From CBDCGV01 sp965216955 (lineage in GTDB: Bacteria > Bacteroidota > Bacteroidia > Chitinophagales > JADIYW01), in the NCBI GenBank assembly GCA_965216955.1, contig CBDCGV010000008.1:173221-237220 (forward strand): a stretch of DNA of 64,000 bases. The letters are read 5' to 3'. Both the position numbers and the translations under genes were made by a program. The notes below the pieces were generated by a model, which was not told the origin of the DNA, made no database searches, and saw only the letters and a program-made list of their open reading frames with translations. Numbering within the stretch: the first letter of the stretch is position 1; every line of letters begins with the position of its first letter. Below are positions 24,223-33,477 of the stretch, piece by piece.

Positions 24223-25506
24223 ATGAGAAAGGTTTTAATTATATCTTATTATTGGCCTCCGAGTGGGGGACCCGGCGTGCAGAGGTGGCTAAAATTGTCT
24301 AAATATTTAGCAAAAGAGGTAAAAGTTTTTGTAGTTACCGTTGATCCAAAACAAGCAACCTATCCGCTAATCGATAATAGTTTATTAGAGGATGTCCATC
24401 AAGATATTACAACATTAAAGACACATTCATTTGAACCACTAGGTATTTTTGGAAAACTATTTGGGCAAAAGAAAATTCCTTATAGCGGTTTTGGTAATGT
24501 GAAAAAAGATAGCTGGTTTTCTAAAATAACAAGATTTATAAGAGGTAATTTGTTTGTTCCGGATGCAAGAAGAGGCTGGAACAGATATGCTATAAGTGCT
24601 GCAAAAAAATGTATTCTAGATAATCATATTAAAACAATTATCACTACAGGCCCTCCACATTCTACCCACTTGATTGGTTTAAAATTGAGTGCTCAGCTTT
24701 CGATTAAATGGATTACTGATTTTAGAGACCCTTGGACTGATTTATATTACCAGGACATGTTCTATCAACTTAAGCCAACAAAAAGATGGAATCACAACCT
24801 GGAAAGAAAAGTTTTAGAAAATGCGGATCTAGTAGTTGCAAATTGTAATTCTAATAAAAATCTTTTAGAGAGTAAGGTGACTGTAGATGAGCATAAATTT
24901 GTGGTACTTACAAATGGTTTTGATCAAAATGATTTTGGTGCGGATGGAATTGATCATAACACTGGTACAGACTTTACCATAACCTATATAGGTACGATGC
25001 ATGATAATTATCAGCCAGAGACTTTTTTTGAAGCCATTCGCAATCTGATGAATGATAATAGGAAAATTCGGTTATTGTTTGTTGGGAATATTTCTGAGGG
25101 TATAAAAAAGCGAATCAATCAGTTTGGTTTAGATAAAATAACGGATGTTTTAGGGTATTTAGATCATTCAAAAGCTATAGAATATATGCAATCGGCAGAT
25201 TTATTATTGTATGCTTTTCCTAATACAAAAGAAGATAGGGGGGTTGCTGGAAAATTATTCGAATATTTAGCAAGTAGAAGGCCAATAGTTGGTTTAGGGC
25301 CTACTAAGGGCGATTCGGCAGATATTATTAATGAGTGTAATGCTGGAGAGATCTTTGAGCGTGGGAATTCTAGTTTGATAGAAGAGAATATTTTAAAATG
25401 GATGCAAATTAAACTAGAGAAGGGAAGCACTCAATTAATGGGGAAAGCGTATTTGAAATATAGCAGGAGCCATCAAGCTAGTAAAGTTCAAGAGTGGATA
25501 GACTAA
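24223..25506 (+). CDS. Glycosyltransferase, GT4-like (GT-B fold)
   Basis: The N-terminal acceptor domain begins ISYYWPPSGGPGVQRWLKL, the family's glycine-rich loop, and includes TTGPPHSTHLIG near residue 145. The C-terminal donor domain has FTITYIGTMHDNY near residue 255, VLGYLDHSKAIEYMQSAD near residue 308, and a GVAGKLFEYLASRRPIVG segment with the conserved Glu near residue 345. Length 427 aa, no membrane segment. It ends 4 bases inside the end of the convergent gene at 25503. Confidence 0.85.
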   Translation: MRKVLIISYYWPPSGGPGVQRWLKLSKYLAKEVKVFVVTVDPKQATYPLIDNSLLEDVHQDITTLKTHSFEPLGIFGKLFGQKKIPYSGFGNVKKDSWFSKITRFIRGNLFVPDARRGWNRYAISAAKKCILDNHIKTIITTGPPHSTHLIGLKLSAQLSIKWITDFRDPWTDLYYQDMFYQLKPTKRWNHNLERKVLENADLVVANCNSNKNLLESKVTVDEHKFVVLTNGFDQNDFGADGIDHNTGTDFTITYIGTMHDNYQPETFFEAIRNLMNDNRKIRLLFVGNISEGIKKRINQFGLDKITDVLGYLDHSKAIEYMQSADLLLYAFPNTKEDRGVAGKLFEYLASRRPIVGLGPTKGDSADIINECNAGEIFERGNSSLIEENILKWMQIKLEKGSTQLMGKAYLKYSRSHQASKVQEWID

Positions 25507-26759
25507 AATGCATTTATAAAATCATTAATGATTTTTAGTGATTTTTCAGTTGACTTTCCCTCTTCATGTGTTGCAATTAATGCATTATAGTGAGCAGCAT
25601 TTTTGTAGACTTCGGGTTTATGGGTTTTTATCTTGTTAAGATGTTCTATTAATTCTTCTTTATTGGCGCAAAAATGACTTAGTCCATTTTTATTATATCC
25701 GTAATAATCACTGAATAAGTTTTTTGGAGATATTTTATAATAAATGCTATAAATATTTAACAACACCGCTTCCAAATGTGTGGAAGTATCACCACCAATA
25801 ACCACATCTATTTTTTGGAGAAAATCAAAAATATTTTCTCTTGAGTCCGAAACTTTGATAGATGGCGCTAATTTAAAATTTCTAGTATCTCTAGGGTGGG
25901 GTCTAAAGTGGATTTCTGCCCATGGAATATCTTTTTCAATGGCAGTCATAAATTGCTCAATATCTTTAAGGTCATCTATTAATCCTGTACAAATACCTAT
26001 GGATGATATGGTTGTTTTTGAATTTCTATAGGAAAGATATTTGTCAAACTTTGGCATACCAACTAAATGAACTACTCCTTTTATGTTGCCTATCGATTCG
26101 TATTTTTCTAGACTGTCTTTTCCTTCAAGCAAGTTTAAGTCAAATTGTAATGGCGGAAAATATTTTGATACACTTGCATGTTGTAGGTAGATGGTTGGTA
26201 TTTGAAGATCTTTTGCAGCTAACAACAGTGCACGATGTTTTGGTATATGGTCATTGGCAAAGATGATGGTTTTAGGTTGGTATTTTTTTAGCACTTCTAT
26301 GGCTGTCTCAAAAAGTCCGGATATTTCTACAATTTTATCAGGAGACTGTGTGACCTTTAAACCATACTTCTTTAAATATTGAAAGAAAATTTTTGGTATT
26401 TGATAGCCATATTTAAAACTTCTGTGGAAACTTAGTCTGTAGATGTTATCTGAGGGAAGGGGAACTTTGATATTGGTTGATACAAATGCTGCATCTTTAA
26501 TAGCTGATAGAAACAGTAAGGTGTCATAATTGTTTTTTGAAGATAACAGTAGCCAAGTCTTTTCTTTTGCTATTTCTTTTCCAATAAAGTTCTTTTTAGG
26601 GTTTCTTGCAAATAAGATTAGTCTTTTAGTAAATATTCCGATACTTAGGAAATAAGCACTTAGCCGGTATTTGATTTTTTGCCATATAGTTTTTTCGAAC
26701 AGATCAATATAGCCATTGAAATACGTATGGGTAATATTGAAGTTTCTATCCTTACTCAT
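25503..26759 (-). CDS. GT-B-fold glycosyl/glycerophosphotransferase-like protein
   Basis: A 418-aa cytoplasmic protein. The C-terminal half looks like the nucleotide-binding half of the CDP-glycerol glycerophosphotransferase / polysialyltransferase group: IHFRPHPRD near residue 288, VIGGDTSTHLEAVLL near residue 330, and LQHASVS near residue 195. These motifs match the HPR-type and Ser/Thr-His segments of that superfamily. It is the last gene of the minus-strand nonulosonate locus. A role in transferring or polymerising the acidic glycan fits, but the exact reaction cannot be assigned. Confidence 0.6.
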   Translation of the reverse strand: MSKDRNFNITHTYFNGYIDLFEKTIWQKIKYRLSAYFLSIGIFTKRLILFARNPKKNFIGKEIAKEKTWLLLSSKNNYDTLLFLSAIKDAAFVSTNIKVPLPSDNIYRLSFHRSFKYGYQIPKIFFQYLKKYGLKVTQSPDKIVEISGLFETAIEVLKKYQPKTIIFANDHIPKHRALLLAAKDLQIPTIYLQHASVSKYFPPLQFDLNLLEGKDSLEKYESIGNIKGVVHLVGMPKFDKYLSYRNSKTTISSIGICTGLIDDLKDIEQFMTAIEKDIPWAEIHFRPHPRDTRNFKLAPSIKVSDSRENIFDFLQKIDVVIGGDTSTHLEAVLLNIYSIYYKISPKNLFSDYYGYNKNGLSHFCANKEELIEHLNKIKTHKPEVYKNAAHYNALIATHEEGKSTEKSLKIINDFINAF

Positions 26760-26814
26760 AAGTATTTATATTTTGATGCAATAAGGTAAGCTATTGGCAA
26801 ATAACTTTTGATTT

Positions 26815-27357
26815 TTACTTGACAGCTTCCACATTTAAGCTCATCAATTGACCATTATCCTTATCCATATGAGGAAGATAGGCTTGGGAACAATCATCAA
26901 TATGACTATGGTCAGTATCTCTCCAGTCAAATTTTTTTACCGAATTAAATCCAACTGATTCAAGATCGGTTTTTAATGCGTCAAAATCCCAGCACCAGTA
27001 ATGATGATTTTCTGCATAATCTTGACCACCATACAACATTCCTCTAACTTTGTTTATTTCTCTATTTTTAATATAGTGTTCGCAAATACTTCCAAAATCT
27101 GGAACACAAACTCTTAGTATTCCATTTGGCTCTAGTATTTCATGCCATCTTCTTAATACAGTTATATATTCCCATCTACCAAAATGCTCTAGCACGTGAG
27201 AGCAATAAATAGTATTTACAGAGTTCTCCTTATATGTTCTTAAGAAACGAATGTTATCTACTTTATCTACTGTTGGTAGATATCTAACATCAATATTTAT
27301 GTATCCCTCTATTCTTTTATCACCGCATCCTAGGTGAAGTTTTAATTCCTTTGTCAT
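26815..27357 (-). CDS. Class I SAM-dependent methyltransferase (180 aa)
   Basis: Motif I is LHLGCGDKRIEGYINID at residues 7-23, followed by TIYCSHVLEHFGRWEY near residue 50 and ILEPNGILRVCVPDF near residue 75. The protein is short because it lacks an N-terminal extension. It lies between the fucosyltransferase-like gene and the GT-B gene on the same strand, with gaps of 111 and 55 bases. It may O- or N-methylate a sugar of the same glycan. Confidence 0.75.
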   Translation of the reverse strand: MTKELKLHLGCGDKRIEGYINIDVRYLPTVDKVDNIRFLRTYKENSVNTIYCSHVLEHFGRWEYITVLRRWHEILEPNGILRVCVPDFGSICEHYIKNREINKVRGMLYGGQDYAENHHYWCWDFDALKTDLESVGFNSVKKFDWRDTDHSHIDDCSQAYLPHMDKDNGQLMSLNVEAVK

Positions 27358-27468
27358 TTATAATTTCTTAAAATAAGGCCTCAAATTACCGTTTTTTTGA
27401 CTTTTCGCTGATTTTTTAATCAACATGTTCTTTATCTTAAGAAAATATAGTATATCTGGCAGGTTAAT

Positions 27469-28623
27469 CTATTTACTTGTAAGACGCTTATATTCTCTTA
27501 ATAAATTAGATTTTATTGAATTGCTTTTCTTTATGGTAACGCTAGAAATTTTTGACTCAACATCAGCATATTCATTTTGATTTGGCCCATATTTAACATC
27601 ATATTTCCTATTATACCAATTATAAACAACTTCAGAAAAATTTACCTGAGTATTGAATGACTTAAAAATTTCTAGTCTATGATTTAACATATTCTCTACA
27701 ATTTTGTCATATTGTTTTTGAGTCATGCTAGATATATGTTCAAGTAAATGATCTAGGTTTTTAAAATTACTTCCATTAATAAAACAGGTTTTGGGGATAA
27801 ACTCGTTTACCACCGGTGACCCAAAGTAAATAGGAACAGTTAGTGCCATTAATGAATCATGTATCTTTTCTGATATATAATTATCTACTTCCGCATTTTC
27901 TATTATAATATTGAACTTATATTTTGCGAGGGTGAAATACTTTTGATCAAATGGGTATATGGGACCTTTATAGTTTTTCATCTTTGATGACCATCCACTT
28001 CCATATATTGATATTTGCTGCTTTTTTACTATTTCTTTTCTTAGTTTATACTTTTTCCTTAGTTCAAGGCCTTTTTTTCGAAAGGCCTTGTCATCCACAT
28101 GGTATTCCGAATTTTTCCTATTACGCAATATCATGCAAGCTAATTTACGCCTGTTGACATTTTTATCTATTTTAAAATGCATATAACTATCAAAGCATAG
28201 TTGTCCAAACAAGATATCTTCATCATTTACCCATTTTCTTAAATAGGTTACACACATATCATGATATCTTAGCATATAATCTTTGTGGGTTTTTATTGGA
28301 GAATGGGCATCGTAACTTCTCATGACAATAGGAATGCTGCCTTTTAATTTTTCTAATAATTTAGTGACCGACTCACCTTTTGAATCTCTTCCAGCAGGTA
28401 AGTGATAAATAATTGATTCTTTTGGAATATTTTGATTCAGAGGTTTAGAAAAGAAATTTTTAAGATTGAAATGATAAGATAAAACTAGGTAATGATGTTC
28501 CAGAGCAGTCACCACAGGTGACTTCCCTCTGTCGAATTGCTGTCTTAAGCGGATTATTTTTTTTTCGAAAAGATCAGTTTGTACTTTGTCTGCTATTATA
28601 TAGTATAAGTTTAGTTTTTTCAT
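27469..28623 (-). CDS. GT10-like (alpha-1,3-fucosyltransferase family) glycosyltransferase
   Basis: The C-terminal half carries the GT10 donor-binding signature: KFNIIIENAEVDNYISEKI near residue 235, then LMALTVPIYFGSP and NEFIPKTCFINGSNF. Members transfer fucose or related sugars from GDP-sugars. The start is set at the ATG at 28623 (KKLNLYYIIADK); the longer frame uses a TTG two codons earlier and overlaps the upstream stop. It starts 3 bases after the kinase-like gene, which implies coupling. The end of the protein is basic and may associate with the membrane. Confidence 0.8.
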   Translation of the reverse strand: MKKLNLYYIIADKVQTDLFEKKIIRLRQQFDRGKSPVVTALEHHYLVLSYHFNLKNFFSKPLNQNIPKESIIYHLPAGRDSKGESVTKLLEKLKGSIPIVMRSYDAHSPIKTHKDYMLRYHDMCVTYLRKWVNDEDILFGQLCFDSYMHFKIDKNVNRRKLACMILRNRKNSEYHVDDKAFRKKGLELRKKYKLRKEIVKKQQISIYGSGWSSKMKNYKGPIYPFDQKYFTLAKYKFNIIIENAEVDNYISEKIHDSLMALTVPIYFGSPVVNEFIPKTCFINGSNFKNLDHLLEHISSMTQKQYDKIVENMLNHRLEIFKSFNTQVNFSEVVYNWYNRKYDVKYGPNQNEYADVESKISSVTIKKSNSIKSNLLREYKRLTSK

Positions 28624-28625
28624 TT

Positions 28626-29555
28626 TCAATAAGGACTTTTAGAAGGAGTTATTTTTTTATTGATAACCATGAATAACATATTTTTTAAAATTCCCCCTAA
28701 TTTTTCTTTAGTGTTTAGTTTGGGATTACATAAAGCGAGAGAAAAAAAGTATTCTAAGACTTCAGAAGCATGATTATTGTCTGCCATTTTTAGTTCGAAG
28801 AATAATTTTTTTACTAATGCAATATGATTTTTATTTGGGTAAAATAAAATGCAAAGATTGGCTGTGAAATATAGCAAATCATAAACTGGAAACCCTAAAT
28901 TGACATTTTCAAAATCTATAATCTTTAAATCTTTCTTTTCGGCTGAAAACAACAGGTTGTTTAGATGTAGATCGTTATGTGCCATTTGAATCGGAAAATT
29001 ATTTCTAGATAACTTTTTCTCCTTTCTGTAATTTATCAACGCGCATAAGTAATTAAAAATCTTACTGATGTAATAATTGTTTTTACTTTTTTGACTTTTA
29101 GCGCTACTTAGTAAAAGTATACCCCTATACTTTTTTATTGGATGTTTTGCGCTTGGATGTTTTGTATTGTTATCGTAAGTGATTTTATAGTTGCTGAATT
29201 TTTTAAAAATGAATTCTAAATTCTTATAAAAATTTGGATCAATTTTGTCATTTTCGATTTGAGATAAATATTCTTTTATAAAAGACCTTACGGTTGGATA
29301 ATTATAATATTCTATTGTGAAAAAATTTTCACCATAAGATATTAATTTAGGATATAGTGCATTGTCATTAGTTAGGTAAAACTTTTTCTCTACCTCAAAT
29401 AAAGGGTTTTGGGATAAGCATATTTTGCAAACTAATTCTTCTTGATCTTTTGATTGTACTAAAAGGGTATAGGTTTGTCTATGATCATTTTTATCAAGGG
29501 TTTTTATTTGTTTTAAATTTTGATCATTCAATATATTTTTTAATTCGAGATGCAT
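28626..29555 (-). CDS. Aminoglycoside phosphotransferase / choline kinase-like protein
   Basis: A protein-kinase-like fold small-molecule kinase of 309 aa. The catalytic loop is HNDLHLNNLLF near residue 195, containing the Asp and Asn of the HxDxxxxN motif, and the metal-binding motif is IIDFENVNLG near residue 215, followed by VYDLLYF. The N-lobe is weak, with CKICLSQNP as the possible lysine strand. Homologues phosphorylate choline, ethanolamine, sugars or drugs. The setting between an HPr-kinase-like gene and a fucosyltransferase-like gene points to phosphorylation of a sugar or a phosphocholine-type decoration, not drug resistance. Confidence 0.65.
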   Translation of the reverse strand: MHLELKNILNDQNLKQIKTLDKNDHRQTYTLLVQSKDQEELVCKICLSQNPLFEVEKKFYLTNDNALYPKLISYGENFFTIEYYNYPTVRSFIKEYLSQIENDKIDPNFYKNLEFIFKKFSNYKITYDNNTKHPSAKHPIKKYRGILLLSSAKSQKSKNNYYISKIFNYLCALINYRKEKKLSRNNFPIQMAHNDLHLNNLLFSAEKKDLKIIDFENVNLGFPVYDLLYFTANLCILFYPNKNHIALVKKLFFELKMADNNHASEVLEYFFSLALCNPKLNTKEKLGGILKNMLFMVINKKITPSKSPY

Positions 29556-29559
29556 TATT

Positions 29560-30648
29560 CTATATATTGTTGATAATAAAGTCGCTTAATCTTTTTGGTG
29601 AAACTTTTCGAGGAACATAAACATATTTTTTTTGAATTTGGTTAAAACCTTGTACCAAAATTTCAGTATTTCTATTGTCAATTGATTTTAAAGTTGGATA
29701 TTCAAAACTAACGTCTTTATTTGCTAATACAAGTCTTAGACATTGCCTAATTCTATATGTTTCTCTTTGTATAACCATTAAACATCTTTGAGCTAAATCT
29801 TCGGTATTTGCATCCTGAATAGTAAGTTCACTTTGATTTGTTCTAATAAGATAAAACAGGAAATTCAGTTTACCCGATTTGAGAATTTTTTGTTCTTCTA
29901 AAATTGCTCTTGGGGCAACTTTCTTTCTCGGGGTAATTTTTAGAAGTTTCTCTCTGTAAAACCATTGAAATCGTTCTTTTGCAGAAAGATTATGTTGAAT
30001 ATAATTTTTTAAGAGTTTTTGATTGTTTTGTAAGTCAGATTTATAAACGGATATCTTTTTTGGATTATAATAAACATTACCAGCTTTATCTAATATTCCG
30101 AAATCTTCTGAAAGATATTTACTCTTTGAATGTTCCAGCATTTTAAAAAGCACACTTGTTTTTCCTGCACCTCCTGTTCCTGTTATTCCTATTGTAGTTC
30201 CATTAAAGCTGAGTACACTTGAGTGAATAAAACTGGCTTCTTTTTTTAATAATGCGAAATAAAATAAATGCCAGAAGATATTATAAGTCATAAAAGATTC
30301 TGCGATAGAATAATCTTTTGTATAGAATTTGGTCTGTTTTTTATGAACGTATATTTTTAAAGGGTTAGATGAATAATTTAGACCTTTTACCCAATATTTT
30401 ATAAACTTATTTTGTCCAACAAATATAGTATTGTCATTAAAGTGGAAAGCTTCTTTTGCAGAATAATGAGAAGGGGTATATTTTACTTCACTTGCTTCAT
30501 TTATAAAGTAAATTTCTATATCCGTATTTGAAGAGATACTATTTTCTATTGCCTCTAATTCTGTACTTACGAAATCAGCCAATTGATTATTAGAATCATA
30601 ATGGAGGATAATATTTATAGGACCAATTTGAGAATACTTTTTTAACAT
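29560..30648 (-). CDS. HPr-kinase-like P-loop protein
   Basis: A 362-aa protein. The first 140 residues are an alpha/beta domain without a recognised name. Then comes FIHSSVLSFNGTTIGITGTGGAGKTS, broken here as a strand plus the Walker A motif GTGGAGKTS near residues 155-163. A SEDFGIL segment with acidic residues follows, as in HPr kinase/phosphorylase and PEP carboxykinase-type folds. The C-terminal part is basic. Its start overlaps the NeuB-type gene by 7 bases, and it precedes the APH-like gene by 4 bases. HprK-like P-loop proteins of unknown role occur in several Bacteroidota glycan and peptide clusters. Confidence 0.6.
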   Translation of the reverse strand: MLKKYSQIGPINIILHYDSNNQLADFVSTELEAIENSISSNTDIEIYFINEASEVKYTPSHYSAKEAFHFNDNTIFVGQNKFIKYWVKGLNYSSNPLKIYVHKKQTKFYTKDYSIAESFMTYNIFWHLFYFALLKKEASFIHSSVLSFNGTTIGITGTGGAGKTSVLFKMLEHSKSKYLSEDFGILDKAGNVYYNPKKISVYKSDLQNNQKLLKNYIQHNLSAKERFQWFYREKLLKITPRKKVAPRAILEEQKILKSGKLNFLFYLIRTNQSELTIQDANTEDLAQRCLMVIQRETYRIRQCLRLVLANKDVSFEYPTLKSIDNRNTEILVQGFNQIQKKYVYVPRKVSPKRLSDFIINNI

Positions 30649-31700
30649 AAATCGCTCCAGTTAATAATGCTGTCCTCTTCTAAATCTCTTTTTGCTGTTT
30701 TTCCAACAACTAAGGCTATATCTTTTGGGCTGATGCCGTGGGCAGGCCTTTTCCATGTAAGCATCTCCTCAGTAATAATAGCCCCCTTTGATATGGCTTG
30801 AGCCGTGATGAGGCTCCTTCTTGCATTTTTTCTGGAGCGCTCCTCTGATTGGAGAGGACTTATTTCAGCATTACCAATTAGTTCTAGAAATCCTTTGAAT
30901 TTCGTTCTAAAATTTTTCAAATCTACTTTATCCATTGCATGGTAATGGTCATTTCCAGGTAATGTTTTGTCAAAGGTGAAATGTTTTTCAATGATTATTG
31001 ACCCTAATAATGTTGCGGATATTAAAGTAGTCATGTCTTTAGGTAATGTATGATCTGAATAGCCTATTATTTGATCTGGAAAGCGCTTTTTTAAAGTAGA
31101 AATTCTTCCTAGATGCGCATTTTTATCTTCGGTAGGGTAATTTAAGATACAATGTAGTAGTGCAAGAGCATTGCCGAAAGGTTTTATCCAAGAAACAGCT
31201 TCGTGCACCTCATGTTCAAAGCTTGCACCGGTAGAAAGGATAAGTGGTTTATTAAACGTGCAAATTAGTTCTATAAAAGGTTTGTTAGTGATATCAGAAG
31301 AAGAAATTTTATATACCGGCATTAAGTCATTCAGAAAAAGGGCCGATGTTTTATCAAAAGGAGTACTTAAAAATTCAATTTCAGTAGCATCACAATATTG
31401 TTTTAACGCTACAAATTCTTTTTTCCAGAATTTGTCATGCTTTTTAAATAACTCATATTGAGAGGTTGTTTTTTCTTTACTTAAATCCCAATAAGCAGGA
31501 CTATGCTTAGATGCTAAAGTGCCCGCTTTATAGGTTTGAAATTTTATTGCATTAGCACCACCTTCTTTAGCTTCATCTATTAACCGCTTAGCTAAATCCA
31601 TTGATCCTTCATGGTTTACACCAGCTTCTGCAATTATATATGGAGATATAACTGGTGGAAGTTTACTTGGATGCGTAGATATGAGCTCTTTTAATTTCAT
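30642..31700 (-). CDS. neuB: N-acetylneuraminate synthase-family protein (nonulosonic acid synthase)
   Basis: Condenses phosphoenolpyruvate with a six-carbon sugar to make a nine-carbon sialic, legionaminic or pseudaminic acid. The TIM-barrel domain has IAEAGVNHEGSMDLAK near residue 22, IKFQTY, YKISSSDITN near residue 130, LLHCILNYPT near residue 180 and IGYSDHT. IEKHFTFD and GNDHYHAMD carry metal-binding histidines. A C-terminal antifreeze-like SAF domain (RRSLITAQAISKGAI, AHGISP) follows. Length 352 aa is normal. The stop region overlaps the next gene and its start overlaps the fusion gene by 4 bases. Which acid is made cannot be told from these motifs alone. Confidence 0.88.
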   Translation of the reverse strand: MKLKELISTHPSKLPPVISPYIIAEAGVNHEGSMDLAKRLIDEAKEGGANAIKFQTYKAGTLASKHSPAYWDLSKEKTTSQYELFKKHDKFWKKEFVALKQYCDATEIEFLSTPFDKTSALFLNDLMPVYKISSSDITNKPFIELICTFNKPLILSTGASFEHEVHEAVSWIKPFGNALALLHCILNYPTEDKNAHLGRISTLKKRFPDQIIGYSDHTLPKDMTTLISATLLGSIIIEKHFTFDKTLPGNDHYHAMDKVDLKNFRTKFKGFLELIGNAEISPLQSEERSRKNARRSLITAQAISKGAIITEEMLTWKRPAHGISPKDIALVVGKTAKRDLEEDSIINWSDLC

Positions 31701-33334
31701 AAAGTTTCAATTGCCTTCTTTATAATTTTAATAACTTGTTTTTTCCCGTTGCCAATATTGGTGTTTATCATTTTTTCCCGAGCAGTTAAACGCTTATTAT
31801 AGTCTTCAATAAGATTAACAAATGTATTTAAAATGATTGTTGAGTTTATGTTTTCTTTTTCACCTAAGTTAATAAAGCCGTTTTCGGGATAAGCAAAGAA
31901 ATGAGTGGTCTCTCTCTTATTCTGACACATTACAATACTTGGGATGCCTAATTGAGCAAGCTCGTACGTCGTCCTTCCAGCAGAGGTAAAAGCGATGTCA
32001 CTTTTTACCATATATGATGAGATATCTTTGATGTCACTATTAATCGTCACATTTTTGTCTTTGAATTTTTCAATGGTTTCATAAAATTGATATCCCATTC
32101 CTGCTACAATATCAATACTAATGTTTTGATTTTGACAATAATCAGCAATGGCCTCTAAAGTTAGCAATGTATAGTTGTTTGGATCTACACCTCCGAATGT
32201 GATCAATACATTGGTCACTTTTTCTGATATGTCTTTTCTTTTTGTGTAGATAAATTCATCTCGTAAGCAAAAATAATCGGGACCAAAAAAATGCTTAGGT
32301 AATTTTTCTTCTTCAGGGTATATGGCATTAAAAACAATATCTGCTTCCCTCGCACCTTCTCCCAAATCTTCAAAGTTTATCAATAGGGAAGAGGGACATG
32401 CTGCTCTTAGCTTCAACATAAATGTTTTGGTCGTGTCTAGGCAATCATTTATTACAATGTCTGGGGCTAACATTGTGATGTCATCAATAATGTCTTTTTG
32501 TTGTTGAATATGGACTTCGTAATTGTATGATTGAATTTTCTTTAACCCCAGATGACTTTTTTCATCTACTAAAAAAATGATCTTATGTAGTGTTAACTCA
32601 TTAGCTAGAATAAGTGTATTGTAGATATGACCTAAACCAATTTCATTATATCCAATAGTATTGATTACAATGGTTTTCCTGCTTAAGTGATACTCACAAA
32701 GAGACCATTCTTCATAGGTGTCGATATCAATGCCTTCTCTTTCAGTTAAAGTTGCACAGTTTATTTTTTCTCCCAATCTGGAATCAGGTTTTATAAATGC
32801 TCTTTTTGAAATAAGAAAGCTCCCCGTTTCATAGTAGGTCGCTTCTAAATATTGTCTATTTACTCTTTCGGTAAAATTCGGAGCGAACTTGTCATCGTTA
32901 AGTTTCCAACTAAGTCCTTTTTTTGGAAGTACGGAAAGGCACGTATCATATTGTTTTTGAATGAGCTCATCAATAGATTTATCAAGTGTCTGTGTTGCTA
33001 ACAAAGGAGAAGTTGGTTGGATGGTAATAACAATGTCATATTGCTTTTCTTCCTTGGCTTCAATATTGATGGTAGCATCATAAATAACAGGATCTAATGT
33101 TGTAATGTCTTCTGCAAGATTAGCAGGTCTTTTATAGATTTTTGCTCCAAACTTACTTGAGATATTTAATATTTCATCATCATCTGAAGAAACATATACA
33201 TCTGGCTGATAAGAAGAAGCTAAAGCCATTTTAATACTATAGGCAATCAGCGGTAGTCCATTTAAATTACGCAAATTTTTCCTTGGAATGCCTTTGGAGC
33301 CTCCTCTGGCAGGAATGATGATCAATATCTTCAT
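31697..33334 (-). CDS. CMP-nonulosonate cytidylyltransferase fused to a PseG-like UDP-sugar hydrolase
   Basis: Residues 1-225 are an acylneuraminate cytidylyltransferase: IIPARGGSKGIPRKNLR, VYVSSDDDEIL, KRPANLAEDITT, IQPTSPLL and a closing GIDIDTYEEW. Residues about 226-545 resemble PseG. IGLGHIYNTLILA keeps the glycine-rich loop with its catalytic His but has Asn where PseG has Arg. FGPDYFCLRDEFI, ITFGGVDPNN and TSAGRTTYELAQLGIPSIV match PseG in order. One polypeptide would thus remove UDP before, and add CMP after, the NeuB step. It is the first gene of the minus-strand locus. The C-terminal domain could instead be a MurG-like transferase. Confidence 0.75.
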   Translation of the reverse strand: MKILIIIPARGGSKGIPRKNLRNLNGLPLIAYSIKMALASSYQPDVYVSSDDDEILNISSKFGAKIYKRPANLAEDITTLDPVIYDATINIEAKEEKQYDIVITIQPTSPLLATQTLDKSIDELIQKQYDTCLSVLPKKGLSWKLNDDKFAPNFTERVNRQYLEATYYETGSFLISKRAFIKPDSRLGEKINCATLTEREGIDIDTYEEWSLCEYHLSRKTIVINTIGYNEIGLGHIYNTLILANELTLHKIIFLVDEKSHLGLKKIQSYNYEVHIQQQKDIIDDITMLAPDIVINDCLDTTKTFMLKLRAACPSSLLINFEDLGEGAREADIVFNAIYPEEEKLPKHFFGPDYFCLRDEFIYTKRKDISEKVTNVLITFGGVDPNNYTLLTLEAIADYCQNQNISIDIVAGMGYQFYETIEKFKDKNVTINSDIKDISSYMVKSDIAFTSAGRTTYELAQLGIPSIVMCQNKRETTHFFAYPENGFINLGEKENINSTIILNTFVNLIEDYNKRLTAREKMINTNIGNGKKQVIKIIKKAIETL

Positions 33335-33454
33335 CTAGTAATATTTTTGAAGAAGAAAATCACTTAATTAATTGGAATAATTCATTAGGCTTATAATACT
33401 TTGAGCTTTTACACCTTGTGCAAATATATTCTTTAATGATCTTTTATTAAAACC

Positions 33455-33462
33455 TATTTTTG
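33455..33462 (+). promoter_or_regulatory. -7 box TATTTTTG upstream of the flippase gene
   Basis: A match to TAnnTTTG ending 15 bases before the ATG at 33478. A degenerate TTTA at 33432-33435 sits 19 bases upstream as a possible -33 element. Confidence 0.4.
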
Positions 33463-33477
33463 TACCCATAGAGCTGT

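Noticed and set aside
28626..28629. TTG start of the GT10-like gene at 28629
   Set aside because: ATG at 28623 avoids overlap with the previous stop and keeps the conserved start of the protein.
28626..29555. Aminoglycoside resistance gene
   Set aside because: The catalytic motifs are shared by choline and sugar kinases, and the gene lies within a glycan operon; nothing points to a drug substrate.
31171..31461. A plus-strand ORF within the neuB-type gene
   Set aside because: Shadow of a well-supported coding region; no homology signal of its own.
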